Shown piece after piece: positions 24,701-38,100 of a stretch of DNA of 64,000 nucleotides. The position numbers and the translations under genes are program-made. Source of the stretch: Bicyclus anynana (lineage: Eukaryota > Arthropoda > Insecta > Lepidoptera > Nymphalidae); NCBI RefSeq assembly GCF_947172395.1, contig NC_069104.1, positions 4,057,355 through 4,121,354 of the forward strand. Direction: 5' to 3'. How positions within the stretch are numbered: position 1 is the first letter of the stretch; every line of letters starts with the position of its first letter. The notes beneath the pieces were generated by a model, which was not told the DNA's origin, made no database searches, and worked only from the letters and a program-made list of their open reading frames with translations.

Positions 24701-27169
24701 CGATCGCGTAAACGTAAACGCCAATTTCCAAGGAATTGAAACAGCGCCATCTAGTGGCACTACTGCACAACTGTTTCAATTCCATATAAATTCGCGTTTG
24801 CGTCAACGCGATAGTAACAGTATGAAACTATTGAAAACTCCCACTAGGCACACTGTTAAATTAACTGTATACTCACGACAAGATTAAAATGTTTCGTGTT
24901 GAAAAACATAAGTGTCGATAATAAAACGTGTGGTGAGTGTGCTCCTAGCTGTTTGCTCTCCCACAGGTGTTCCTCTTCCACTCTCGTTACTATGTATTCT
25001 GTGAAAATAAATGAACATATTTAAACACTACATACATCACTATTTCCAAAATAAGCATAGTTTGTTTTAAAAAATAAATAAAAATAGTTTATTTCAGTAA
25101 CATTAATCAGTAACAAATAATTAAAGGCTAGAGTCTTCTTTTAAGAATCGTTAACTCCTGTGACAGAAAACTCCGCTCTTCCATAACAAGCAGTAATACA
25201 ATTTTTTAAATTAATCATAGTGGGTAAAAATAAAACTAATAAAAACGTGTGTGTGTGTGTGTGTGTGTTAGGTTAATCTTGTACTCGTATTATGTGTTTT
25301 ATAGGTGCCAAGACAGCTGTCTTTCGATGATTAAAAATAAAAATAGTTAATCATCGAAATATACAAAAGCGAAATCTCGAAATTTGATTTACAGAAATGT
25401 CAATAGTCAACATTCATTTATTTCAATTTAGCTTAGTTTACAAGCACTTTCAAAATGTCAGGTCAATAATATACAATTTGGTAGGGAGGTAATTTATAGT
25501 TAGTAGACTGAGAGGACTCTGCGACAGAGCCGAATTTTTTTTTATTATATTTATTTATTTATTTACAAACTTACACTAACATTACAGGTTGATAGGTACA
25601 GAATTGAGGATGCCTAACAGCGGACGAAACTGCGGGCGTCGCGGCTAGTCTTACTGCTTATTTTTTTTTTTGATAAAAAGTGTACTACATTTACATTTTT
25701 ATAGTACAGTACAGTTTTATTTTTTACTAACAAACTCCCGCAGTTTCACTCGCTGTGGTAATATGGAGATATAAAACATAGATTATGTTCCTCTCTTATA
25801 ATATACGAGTATATAAGGAACTACCCTATGGGTAAAAGTTTTTAAAAAATGGCCTAGTAATTTTGGAATCTATAAAAAAAAAATTCAAACACTTAATAAT
25901 AAATAAAAATATATTACTTACGCGAGTCATTATATAAAACTGAAAACTTCCTCGCGACTTCGTCCAAACAGTCCGTGAATTTTTCATAATACGGGTCAGT
26001 GAATATGTTGTCTATCCTACCATTTTCAAACAAATATTGTTGTATACCTAGAAAAAAAAACAATAAATTAAGTATTTCCAAGATATTATTAGCATCTAGC
26101 AATCTTAAGTCGCTATGATCTAAAATGAAATCGAATTTCACGTAAAACTAAAAATTAAGAAATAAATAATAAATAGTGTTGGGCTCATATACTCGCTGGT
26201 ATCGAACTTGCGTATCTCCGCTTTTAAAACCAATGGTAGAGACATGTGATTTAATCTAAAATTAAGTCGAATCTCACATAAAACTAAATACGAAGTAGAA
26301 TCTCACCTAGAACCAAATAATAAAATATCAGGTGTATACTCGCTGGCGTAATAAATGCTGACCTACGCTTTCCAAAAGTGTGATAGAGACATCTGGAGTC
26401 CGATTCCGAGCGTTGTAACTTTACAAAACACAGTTGCAGATTTGATCTTATGGTCGAATCTCATATAAAACTAGATATAAAGTCGAATCTCACTTAGAAC
26501 CAAATAATTAATAGTGTCGGGCGCATACGCACTGCCGTTCGGCTTGTGCACCTCTGCTTTAAAAACCGGTGGTAAAGACATCTTAATATATAAATGCGAA
26601 AGGTCATTCATCACGTAATCTCGAAAACCGCTTGATGTACAAAGCTGAAATTTGGCAGGGAGGTATTTTATAGTCAGTAGATATCTACTAAGAACGGATT
26701 TAGCGATAGGGCCGGATTAAAGATGTCTAAGGGCAGACAAAGTTGCGGGCGTCCGCCAGTTTTATCTAAAATGAAGTCGAATCTCAAGTAAAACTAAATA
26801 CAAAGTCGAACCTCACCTAGTACCAAATAATAAATAGTGTCGGGCTCTTACTCGCAGCCGGTAAAGTTGTGCACCTTCGTTTCCCAGACTTGTGTTAGAG
26901 ACATTTTATCTAATATGTAGTCGAATCTCACGTAAAACTAATCAAAGTCGAATCTCACCTAGAACCAAATAATAAATAGTGTCGGGCGCGTACTCGCTGC
27001 CGTTCGGCTTGCGCACCTCCTTGACGAACAGGCACAGCGAGTAGTTGAGCTCGTCCGCCGTCAGCTGCAGGATCTCCGACTTGAACGGCTTGCGGCGGAT
27101 CGAGCTCTTCTCTATCTCCGCGTTCTTCGTCATCACCCACTGCTTCCACGCGTTCACGCCGAACGTATA
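21792..27169 (-). CDS. woc: woc C-terminal ZMYM (Crypton-derived, DUF3504-like) domain (residues 1309-1598)
   Basis: Exons 27169-26959, 26047-25922, 24998-24877, 24136-23998, 22989-22890 and 21966-21792 give about 290 residues. Diagnostic words are FGVNAWKQWV, ELNYSLCLFVKEVRKPNG, PDTIYYLVLGIQQYLFENGR, RVEEEHLWESKQLGAHSP, LLSTLMFFNTKHF, MKHWKRNP, CPESVRTRNDVFYLQPE and SPVWYSTQPL. This is the ZMYM/QRICH1/KIAA1958 C-terminal domain, reported to descend from a Crypton tyrosine recombinase. I could not confirm surviving catalytic residues. The small exons (100-140 bp) have clean splice sites and matching phases. Confidence 0.92.
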
Positions 27170-30100
27170 CTGGGGGAACGAGAAACAAGCAATCAATACT
27201 TAGTATAGTATATAAATCAAATTCTGTATGTCTGTAATTTCGAAATAATTGTTTTCTCAAGAGCATAGACACTAGAGTTACTCAGTATAAAGTGTTTTTA
27301 GATAGCATGTATATGGTGACAGTCGCCTGTATGACGTTTATACTACTATTAACGTAAATCGCGCCTAACTTTCAAGAGTGAAACGTACTGTCACCCGCAC
27401 CATTCTACATGAAACAAACTTTAGCTATTTACATAATACTAAAAAACAAACTTTTAAAATACATTCGGAGAAAACAGACGGACATTAAAAATATGCGCGA
27501 GTGATATTTAAGGGTTCCGTTTTTGTTTTTTATTTTTGAATGAAGTTTTACTTTAGTCGCATGTTTTATGGAAGTTTTTAGGGCTCCGAATACCCTAAAA
27601 ACTTCCATCTGTATATCTGTTTGTGAACACCAATGACAGACAGTGGGTAATAACACGAGTGTGCTTTAGACCACACGACTGAAGCAAAACTCAATTCAAA
27701 AATAAAAACAAAGCGCCATCTATGAGCCTCAGGGCATAACTACATCGCAACAGGTTGAGTATACGACAAAGAGGATTGTTTCAAAGTTCTCTAAGAACGC
27801 CATCTACTGCTAGTTACAATAATACACACTATTTCACCATGCCTGTAGATGGCAGCACATATCTTTAAAATCCTCTCCCGATTACACTTTTCTTAACGCA
27901 TTCACACATTCACCAACTTTCGGGACCTACTAATACAAGTTTACAAGACGGTTTCCGCCATTTACTAATGTCATTGTTATTTTTATAACTGAATAAAATA
28001 TTCGATTTGAATTGAAGTTACTTCCCCAATTCAAACGTGCGTTAAGAAGGTTTACTTCAAAAAGCAACACACAGCTTTCCCATGCTGTGCTCGTGCTCAC
28101 CTTGAGGCACATGTTAGCGTCGGGCTTCTCCTGCGGCTCGCGCGGCGGCTCGGGCGGCGGCGCGGGCGCGGGCTCGCGGCGCCGCTTGCTGGTGCGCGTA
28201 CGAGTGGCGGCGGGCGGCGGGGCCCGCTTGCGCGCCGCGCCCGCGTTCACGCCCGCCACGTTGGACGCGCGCAGTGCGGCCACCGCGCGCTGCTGCTCCA
28301 GCGCCATCATGTGCTGGTGCATCGCCTCGCCTTCCAGACCTGCAATATATTTAACGTCTTACGGATTCACTCACGTAGTACCCCAGACCGTGAGAATACG
28401 GGTATAAAATACTCGTAGCAGTAGCGTACTATGAATACTTTTTTAAATCTCTAAATGTAAGTCATTCATAACATGATTTCAAGTCGATTGAGAGACCTGG
28501 CAATGAGTTGTCAAAATAGGACATCAGGTCAAGGTATCTGCTAAAAATCAGGGCTGTATATCCAATATTTGCTTGGTAAATGCACCACAATACTGAACTG
28601 GATCCTTTTTTGGGCATAGTGATGTTCTGATGCTTAGACTACTTTAGATTTGCCTAAGTGTTTGGGGTATAAAGCACTTCGAACAGTGTTAAGGTTAAAT
28701 CATTTATTTTAAAATTGTAAACAATGTTGATTTTTTTTTTACTTTTCTGACAACCGGTCGCTATTATGGTGTTGAAAGGTAAACAACCTAACCGACCTGG
28801 CAGCCCCGGGTGTGAGCTGGGTGTGATGGTGTTGGCAGTCATGGCGGACTCCAGGTCGACGGGCTGGTCCTCGTACTCCGTGGCCATCTTCAGCGCCATC
28901 TGCAGCATGTCCTCGCCGAACGCGTTGTTGCCGTCCATGCCGCCCACGGGGCTGAAGCTTTCCTCTGACAATTATACAATTATATTAAAAAGCAAATAGG
29001 CCTAGGAAATTATCATCATCGGAAAACCTCAAGAACTACAAGTTCGCTAAAAATTAATTTTCATGTTATTTCACTAATAGATACTCATGAGAAAAGTTTT
29101 GATGTAATATAATGGTTTCTTGAAAATTTGATTTTGCGTAAAAATCGGTTGTTATATGAAACGATCGGTTGTTATATGTTATGTGTGAAAAGTCTAGCTA
29201 CATGAGAGCTTTTATCGAAACTACTTGGAGGTAAAACAAAAACAAAAATGCTGGAATGATCTTACATAGAATCTCCTTATAGATACAAAAAATTCGTGAA
29301 TATTTTAAAGATATAAAAAAAATTGTCACACAAAGAAAGATTTTCTATCAAAAACTACAAGTTTATTAAAAATTTATTTTCATGCTGTTTCCACAAAAGA
29401 TAGTAGATACTCATGAGAAAAGTTTAGATATAATATTATGATTTCTTGAAAATTTGGTTTTGCGTAAAAATCAGTTGTTACATGACGAGTGTCGATAGTC
29501 AAGTTAGAGAGTTTTTATCGAAAACGGTGCTTAATCCCTTGGGAAAAAACTAGCATTCTGGAATTTGGAATTATCTTACATAGAATCTCTTTTAAAGATA
29601 TACAAAAAAGTTAGCAAATATTTTGAGGATTTAAAAAAAATATCAGTTTTACATAGACTTTTTCGCAGTCAAAGACGTCAGTCAGTGTAATAATAAGGTA
29701 CTATACCAACCGTTCTCTTCCTCTGTATCTGAATCGCTCTGATCCTTCTTCTTATCACCGGCCACCATTTCCGCCATCATCAGCAGTTCAGCTTCAAACG
29801 GATCAGTCGGCATCTTGTCGTGGATCTTATTTATTTCCTTCATGATGCCCTTCGCAGAATTCCTCGTCGTAGGTATGAATACTGGAACTGGTATCGGCAG
29901 AGGTATTGGGACGGGTACGGGGAAGGGTAGAGACCACATCACACATGGCACCGGGACATAAATGGGAACAGGTACTGGAATGAGGACCCTACGTTCTAAA
30001 CTAGAGTCAGTTTGACATTCTTTTGTGCACGGATGGGGTCGACAAGAGACACCTTTTGAAACCATCATTGGTTTGGACATTGTCGCTTTATTGGCAACCT

Positions 30101-31964
30101 CGTTTGGGGGTAAAGTTTTGACTATGACGTGGTTGTATATTTTGGGGGGTGGTGGCGGTGGTGGTGTGGGTGGTTTTGGTGGTGGTGGTGGTGTTTTGGG
30201 CGCTTGTGGCGGTTCTGGTTCGGGTGGTGGTGGAGGCGGAGGCACCTGCAGTCGTTTCGATTTGGCGCGCGTGACTTGCGGCGCGGGCGCCGGCGCTAGC
30301 GACAGCACGTTCGATATGACTGGTAGAGTGGACCGAGTTTGCGATTTTGATGCTGCGGACAGAAATTCTTACAATAATAATAATAATAAAGCTTTTTATT
30401 TCCATTAAATAGATTGTAAAATCTGTTACTTTTTATCTCACTTGTGATATAATCTGCCGTCATATTTTTATATTTTTGTAACTCTATGGTAAAATTATCC
30501 TGATTGACAATTTAACGGTTTTCTCCAATTATCTCCATTAAAAAGTGGATGCACAATCAGCGATTAAAAAACGTCCTCAATTAATTAGTGCCAAACACAA
30601 CTTCTTAGCACTCAATTCAAGGAGACGCATTTGCAACTTCAACCTTAAACTCAATCCTTAAGGTTGAATTTGCTCTGAACTTGGGATATTATTGTATATT
30701 GGACTATATTTAAAGGCCTTTAGGTATAATTTTCTTTACCAATAACTCTAAAACTATCAGAGCAAAATTGGGGTGTTTTTAAGTGACATTTTTAACATAG
30801 ATTGTGCGTCCTTTTATTATAAGAGATCAATGCCCTGGGCTTAACTAATTTTGATACAGTGGCTAAGCCATGCTAATAATGATAATGATGATCGCTATTA
30901 AACATAAACATAGTTGGGATCGCATAGTGTGGATAGAACATAGTGGGGATAGAGCATAGTGAGTGAATATTTTGTTTGTTGACATCCGGTTCAAAGAAAA
31001 TAAATCTCTGAAACGTGCGTTGTTTCTAGTAAGTTAAGGGAAACTACTTAGTAAAATTATATCTTCGAATGAAGCGACTCACATAATTATGATAGAACTT
31101 CACTTACAGGTAAGTTCGTTTAATCATTAATAATGATGATGGCTACTAAACATAAACAAACTGACCGTTATTCTTATGCGACGTGGGCGTGTAAGTTCTC
31201 CTCGGAGCGCCCGTGGGCACCGCCTTCTGTTGCTCGATGGTGTCGTCCGCTACCTCTTGGGGCGCTTGTTTTGAGTATTGACCCTAAAATTGTCGAATAA
31301 CATTATGTATAGTCTGGCAATTTCGTTGATGACACTCCCATGATATGCGGGCGACGGGGGGAAAGAAAGTGTAAAATCGTGCGTGCGGGGAAGTAAGGTG
31401 CATCAGTCGTGGGTTTTCATCCCGGCTCGCGCGCACGAACGATCACGAACGAAGTTGCCAAGCTAAGAAACAGGCGTGATAGCCCAGATGTCATCCTCTA
31501 CTTTTTTTTTTCTTTTTCCAGATTGTTTAAGTGCCTTAGGCTCCTTAATGGGACCTCAGCAGCGTCATTGGGGGGTTAGGACGAGCGCAGAAGCATCGTC
31601 TCATGGGCCCGAAGGCAGAAGCAGAGTAGGTGGGCCAAACATCTCTCATTCTCTGCCTTTGATTCGGAATATGTAAGTTTGAATCCGGTCCGAGGCATGC
31701 ACCTCCAACTTTTCAGTTACATGCATTTTAAGAAATTTATTTCAAATAAGAAAAGACGTGCCGCTACGCGATTTAGGTCACTACGCGCCTGAAAAGTGAA
31801 AGGAGCCCACCAACAGCGTTGGCGGGCGCGCACGGTGCGCAGAATAGGTTGCGCACAAAAAACGTAACGTAACGTAATCGATTAAGGAAACTCCAAAAAA
31901 TTTTCTACTTCTCTTCATTAGTTGCATGTTAAAATAGCATGTTAGGCTTATGATGAAAATGATA

Positions 31965-31997
<33 letters not shown>

Positions 31998-32104
31998 TTG
32001 ATGATGATGATGACGATGATGACGTTGATGACGATGATGACGACGATGACGATGGTGATTATGATGATTACGATGACGATGATGACGATGATGACGATGA
32101 CGAC

Positions 32105-32180
<76 letters not shown>

Positions 32181-35100
32181 GTGATGATGATAATGATGGT
32201 GATGATTAAAGCCTAGCTACATACCTGGAAGCTCATAACGCACTGGTAGGTGCAGAAGTTGCGCACGGTCGCGTCCGACATGGTGAGGTGGTACTGTGCC
32301 ATCGCCCATAGCTTGCACATGTCGCATTTCATCCTACAACACAACATACAAGCATTGTAATCTAAATATATACAAAATAACGGCGACCCCCAACTACTAC
32401 ACGCAGTGTTGGTCGATCCCCCACCAGGTGGACAGACAACATCAAGCGAGTCGCAGGGATTCGCTGGATGCGGCATAGGATCGTGATGTTTGGAAGTCCC
32501 TACAAAAGGCCTTTGTCCTGCAGTGGACATCCATCCGCTGATATGATGATCATGATGATGATAATAATGATAAACAAAAATGAAGTGTTTGTTCAGAATA
32601 AATGGTTGTCTTTTCAAGTATTCGCTTTTTACACAACACTAAAACACAAACAAGCTTTTTTAAAATCGTCTGTCAGTCTTGTCTGTTTAACGGGATAATA
32701 TCTGGAACAGCTGAACCAATTTTCTTGGAACATACATGGAGGGGTTGTCACTGAGTTTTCCAGTTATCAACAATTAACTTTATATAATGTCAATGTCAAA
32801 AAAATGCTCCACACCACACCTACCATTTACAGTACATAAGATATACCTTATAGAATACATAATAGAGTACAATTTTGTTTTATTTCAAAGTGTTGCCTCA
32901 GCAACACTTTGAAATAAAACAAAATTGTCAAAGTCAAAGTCATTGTGTGGTCAAGGTTATGGGGAATATAGTCACCGTGAGCTAGGTTATACCATAACAT
33001 TTTTCAGTGACTATAAAGTGTTTTTCAGATAGAATGGATAAGGTGACGGTCCAGTAAGGACCATTATCGTGAATCATGGCAAACTTTGACGGCCTCCGTG
33101 GCGCAGTGGTATGCGCGGTGGATTTACAAAACGGAGGTCCTGGGTTCGATCCCCGGCTGGGCAGATTGAGATTTTCTTAATTTGTCCAGGTCTGGCTGGT
33201 GGGAGGCTTCGGCCGTGGCTAGTTACCACCCTACCGGCAAAGAGGTACCGCCAAGCGATTTAGCGTTCCGGTACGATGCCGTGTAGAAACCAAAAGGGGT
33301 GTGGATTTTCATCCTCCTCCTAACAAGTTAGCCCGCTTCCATCTTAGACTGCATCATCACTTACCATCAGGTGAGATTGTAGTCAAGGGCTAACTTGTAA
33401 AAAATAAAAATAAATAAATAAAAATAAACTTTCAAGAGTGAAACAGACAGTCACCTGCTACCGATACAAGAAATAAACTGTAGTCACCACAGACAGGTGG
33501 ATAGAGAAACGATAAGTACCTTCTAGAAGACACAGCGTTAACAGAGACCTGGTACAGCGTCAGACAGTTGAGAGAGCACATCATTATCACCTGCCCGTTT
33601 GCTGGGCCTCGTCTTATCATGTCAAAGTTGTACTTCTTCACCTTGCACCAGTTGCACGGCACTATGTGACGCGAGTTGCTTATGTAAATGTTCATACACA
33701 GTTTGGAACAGAAACAAAATGGTGGTGACGATGATTCATATATCGTAAAGAATAAATTTATTTTCCTTTCAAAGTATTTTTTACACCATCGACACTGATC
33801 TGGAATGAGAAATAATATTTAAATTAATATTGGATAGAATGAACATATATAATAGAATGCTACTTTTTACTTTTACTTCATAAAGAACTAATTTATTTCA
33901 ATATTAAACACAGATAGCTTTGCACTGAAATTTACACTTTGCAGATGTTCATGAATGACAAAAATTCATTTTGCTATTTTCAACAAAACAATAATTTTCA
34001 GTATGGATAAGCAATATTTTAAATACTTTAACTTTGTTTTTTTGAAGAGGACTTTTGGAAGGAGAGCTACTATAAAACAAGGTTTAGATTCTGAAATTAA
34101 GAGTTAATTTAGAATTTTTTACATTCATAATAGGCTTGGGTCCTGCTATGTTAAGATTTGCCTATCTCCTTTGTGAGCCTACCAACAGACTTTATATTAC
34201 TTTCCAGCATTCTAAATCTATTGGACAGAAGCTATCAATATTATAATTATTATTCCCAATTACCTGGAAATATATTGTTGACAAATTTGAATGCAGCAAA
34301 ACAAGGGTCCGAGCATAGCCTTTGCTGAATATTCTGACCCACTTCCACTTCAATTGTCGTCGCTTTCTCCAAAGAACAAACCGCACATTTCGCCATGACC
34401 GGCTGGGGTATGGGATTCTTACTCATCTGATCAAACTTCTCCATACAATGCTGCGAACAGAAGTCCTTAAACTGTCCCTTATCACCGACCGGAGCCAAAA
34501 ACCCTTCGTTCCCCGACGATATATCCTTCTGGCAGTAACAGCATATTTTTAAACCCTTTTTGAACTCCTCCAAACAGCTTGAATTACAAAACTGTCGTAT
34601 ATCATAACCAAAGCGGACACAGTATTTCCCTAAACTTGTGTGCTGTACAACTTTTTTACAGTTGGCACATTTTGAACCGATTTTGTTCTGGTATTTTCCG
34701 AGACAGACTTCATTGCAGAAGTCCATCGCTTCCCACGTCAGCATTTTTTCCTCATTTGTCAGCATAGCATGACACAGCATGCACGATCTCAAGAATGTAC
34801 GTTCTCTCTCGTCCCGTGCAGCCAACACCATAGCTGGGGTTTTCGCTTGTATTTTGTAAGCTTCGTCTAGATATCTATCCGTAGCATTACTAATAACTTT
34901 CAGTTTCAGCAATGGAGGATTCTGTCTCGTTTTCGGCACCAAGTTGCGAGGAGTTCTCTTCTTCTTCAATATGTACCTACCATTCTCCTTTGAGTTCAAA
35001 TTCTTCAAGCAAGTCTGTTCACATATAGACAATGTCTCACCATATCTGTGCATACCGTATGCACATTGTTTGGTCGTATTGCACACACAACAAGTATCTT

Positions 35101-38100
35101 CTATTGGTGCTTGTTTTTCTTCAACAGTGATTTTTCTCCATTTATATGTATACTTTTCTCGTTCATCAGCCATCATACTGTGTAAGCACTGTGTTGAGCA
35201 GTATACAGTGTCCTCTCCGTCAAAATTGTAATAAAAATAGCACATTTTGTTCTCTTCACATTCGTTACATGTCAAAACTTCAGGTGTGATTTCCTCTATC
35301 ATATACGATGCTACAACACTATACATTCCAGGATTTTTTGCTATAAATGGTTTAATGCAATTTGACGAACAAATATATTGAAATCTGTGGTTGGAGTCTT
35401 TGTTCGCGAACCTATATATACAGAGTGTTGTTTGTTCACACTGCACACAAGTGCCGGTTGTTTCGTTTATTTGTCGTATAGGACAATGCTCAGACTCTTC
35501 GGGTTCCGCTGTTTCCTCGTGCTCATTTTCTTTATCTGAAAATTTAATTACATTTTTTTTACAATTATATTAGTCACTAATACTAAAAATATGCACGCCA
35601 AACAAAAGTGAGCCTGTTTTTTCGAAGTGCTGACACCATTTTAGCAAATGGCTGATTTCAAATTATAGATAAATTTTTCAACCCTTTTCTTGGTTTATGA
35701 TTAACCTATTTTCATAAAAATATATTTCATAAAAAATTAAGGATTTTCTTACAAAATTTCAATCTCATTTTCGTGACAAAAAGACCATACAACAATCCAA
35801 AATTCTTGAAAACCAATTCAGCGGTTTAGCTGTAAAAATGTATCACAAACATAATTAGACTGTTTATCTCACCGCCGCCGTTTTGCGATGCATCCTCGTT
35901 TCCAGTATCATCTGTAGCAGCTGCACTTTCAGGAATGTCTTCAGTTTGAGCCGTTTCCTCTGAACCACTTTCCACTACCTCTGTCACGTCAGCCTCTTCT
36001 TTTGGAACGGCTGCTAATGCTGCTTCTATGACATCAAAACAAAAGATAATGAGAAATATATAGTCAAATCTTGATTTTTTTATGTTCTAGTAATGTGTTA
36101 TTATATAGAATGAACTCAAAACGGAATAATTATGTAGTTCTATCTATTGAGAGATACGCCGACTAGTCGGTAAAGCTGACTAATCTGCAACTAACGTAGT
36201 CGGCGACTAGTCGACGATTAATCGGCAAAGAGCGCCGACTAGTCGGCTTGTTATTTTTTATGTATTTCTCAATAACATTATGCATGGAGGGTGAAAAAAA
36301 ATTTTATTAAAGATTTTCTTTAAGTCATGAATAAGTTTTAATTTTTCACTTCTACTCTTTCACTTCTATGAGTAATAACAGTGTTATCTGCATATTTTGC
36401 ATCTGTTTTGTTGGCCTTTATTAGCAAGTAAAAGTAACTTTTTTGAATATGAAAGTTTTTGAGTTTTGAGAGTATAATCCTTTGCTTGCTCGGCATTCAA
36501 TACGCGCGAACAAAATCAAGAAAACCACATCCAACACACTCGCAGGGGACTTGAAGTTAAATCAGCTTTACCTAAACTAAGCTTTACAAAAATCCCTGAA
36601 ACCGTAATCGGCATGGCCAACTGATTAGTCGGCTATTCCACTAGTCGACAAAAGTCATAGTCGGCGTATCTCTAATAATAATTTTTTTGGGTCATTGCTC
36701 ACGAGATTACCGCCATGTGGAATGTTGAGTCAACTATTATTGTTCCGATAGTTGTTTCAGTCAATGGTCTTATAGCGAAAAGCTTCGACCAACACCTTAA
36801 GAAGCTTTCGCTTAACTGTTGGATCAAGAGTCGGATACAAAAGGCAGTGATTCTTGAGACGGCGCGTATTGTGAGGAGGTTCCTCACTCTGGAGCCCTGA
36901 CCACCGGTTGCTTGGGCACTCAAATGTCCCGCAGCGGGAGGGTGAAATTTTTTTTTTTATAAATTTTTAATAATGTTTTGTATTTTATACTTATATTGTT
37001 AAAAATTTAAAAAAAGAAGTAATAAATAAATGAGAGAAAAAAATATTTTTTTTGGGTCATAAATTTAGTGCTTTCATATATTCAATATCTAAGACTTTCT
37101 ATATCCAAATGACTAACAATGATTAACTAAATTAACCAAGTCCAATGTAACAATGTATTATTATACATAACTCTCCCACTACCTTAGATTAGTTACTGAC
37201 AATTTACCATATTTATTTTTATCTGACACTTGTTGAGTATTTCAATATCAAGTTGAGGGCTCATATTTGTTGGAGATACTCAACAACATGAAAACTACCC
37301 TTTTCTACTTCTGTCATCTGTTGTGTTAGAGTAAATCATAAAATCTCATATTGGCTTACTAAAATGTAAAAACGCATTGGTCATTATTCTTACAGAAAAC
37401 AAATTTGAAAATATATATATATAAAATATTACCTTCATCTCGCTTTCGTTTTTCAGCCAAAACCTTCTCAGCCTTCGCCTTGTCAGCATCAGATATCTCG
37501 CGCTCAGTGTCAGGTAGCAGACATACTTCCTCATCAGCACCGGGTTCCTCACCATCTTCTGGATTTTCCTCATCTGTGGATATGTCAAATACAAATTTAA
37601 AATCTGTATTCTCAGTTGAAAATAAAAAATTCTCGTGAAAGAATTATTTCGATACGTTAATTAGTTCTTAAGATATGGAATTTTAAAGTGAGCGCGCGGC
37701 GACAGCCTGCTTTTAAAGTGCGTGACGTCATCGTACAACAGTAGCACGGCCCGTTCATACGAAAAATATAATTTCATAAATACGAAATTGCCTGCACGGG
37801 CCGGACAAGTATTGTAGGATGACGTCACGTAAAAAATCGCGACTGTTAGCGGGAGTCGATATTTATGCGAACTTTGAATGCATGTGAAATCATAACTATT
37901 TGGTATTTTTAAATAAAACTTAAAGTAGTGTATTTGTATATTTAAAAGCTCTATTGTAAAGCAAAGTTTCAAGTGATTTTGCATACCTAGTAACATTCTC
38001 CATTGTTGTTGTACCAACACCTGTAATTTCCATTCAACAAAAGGAACAGAGGAATAGAAATACGAGTATGTTCATTTGAGAAAATAAAACGTAAACCAAT

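Noticed and set aside
31950..32216. Open frame made almost only of Met
   Set aside because: It is the (GAT)n microsatellite read in the ATG frame.
33088..33165. Possible tRNA gene (A-box and B-box present)
   Set aside because: The same head occurs in many copies joined to a conserved SINE body, and a cloverleaf does not close.
37346..37594. 82-codon minus frame MYLTYPQMRKIQKMV
   Set aside because: It overlaps a woc exon in the wrong frame; the phase-1 reading joins both neighbours.
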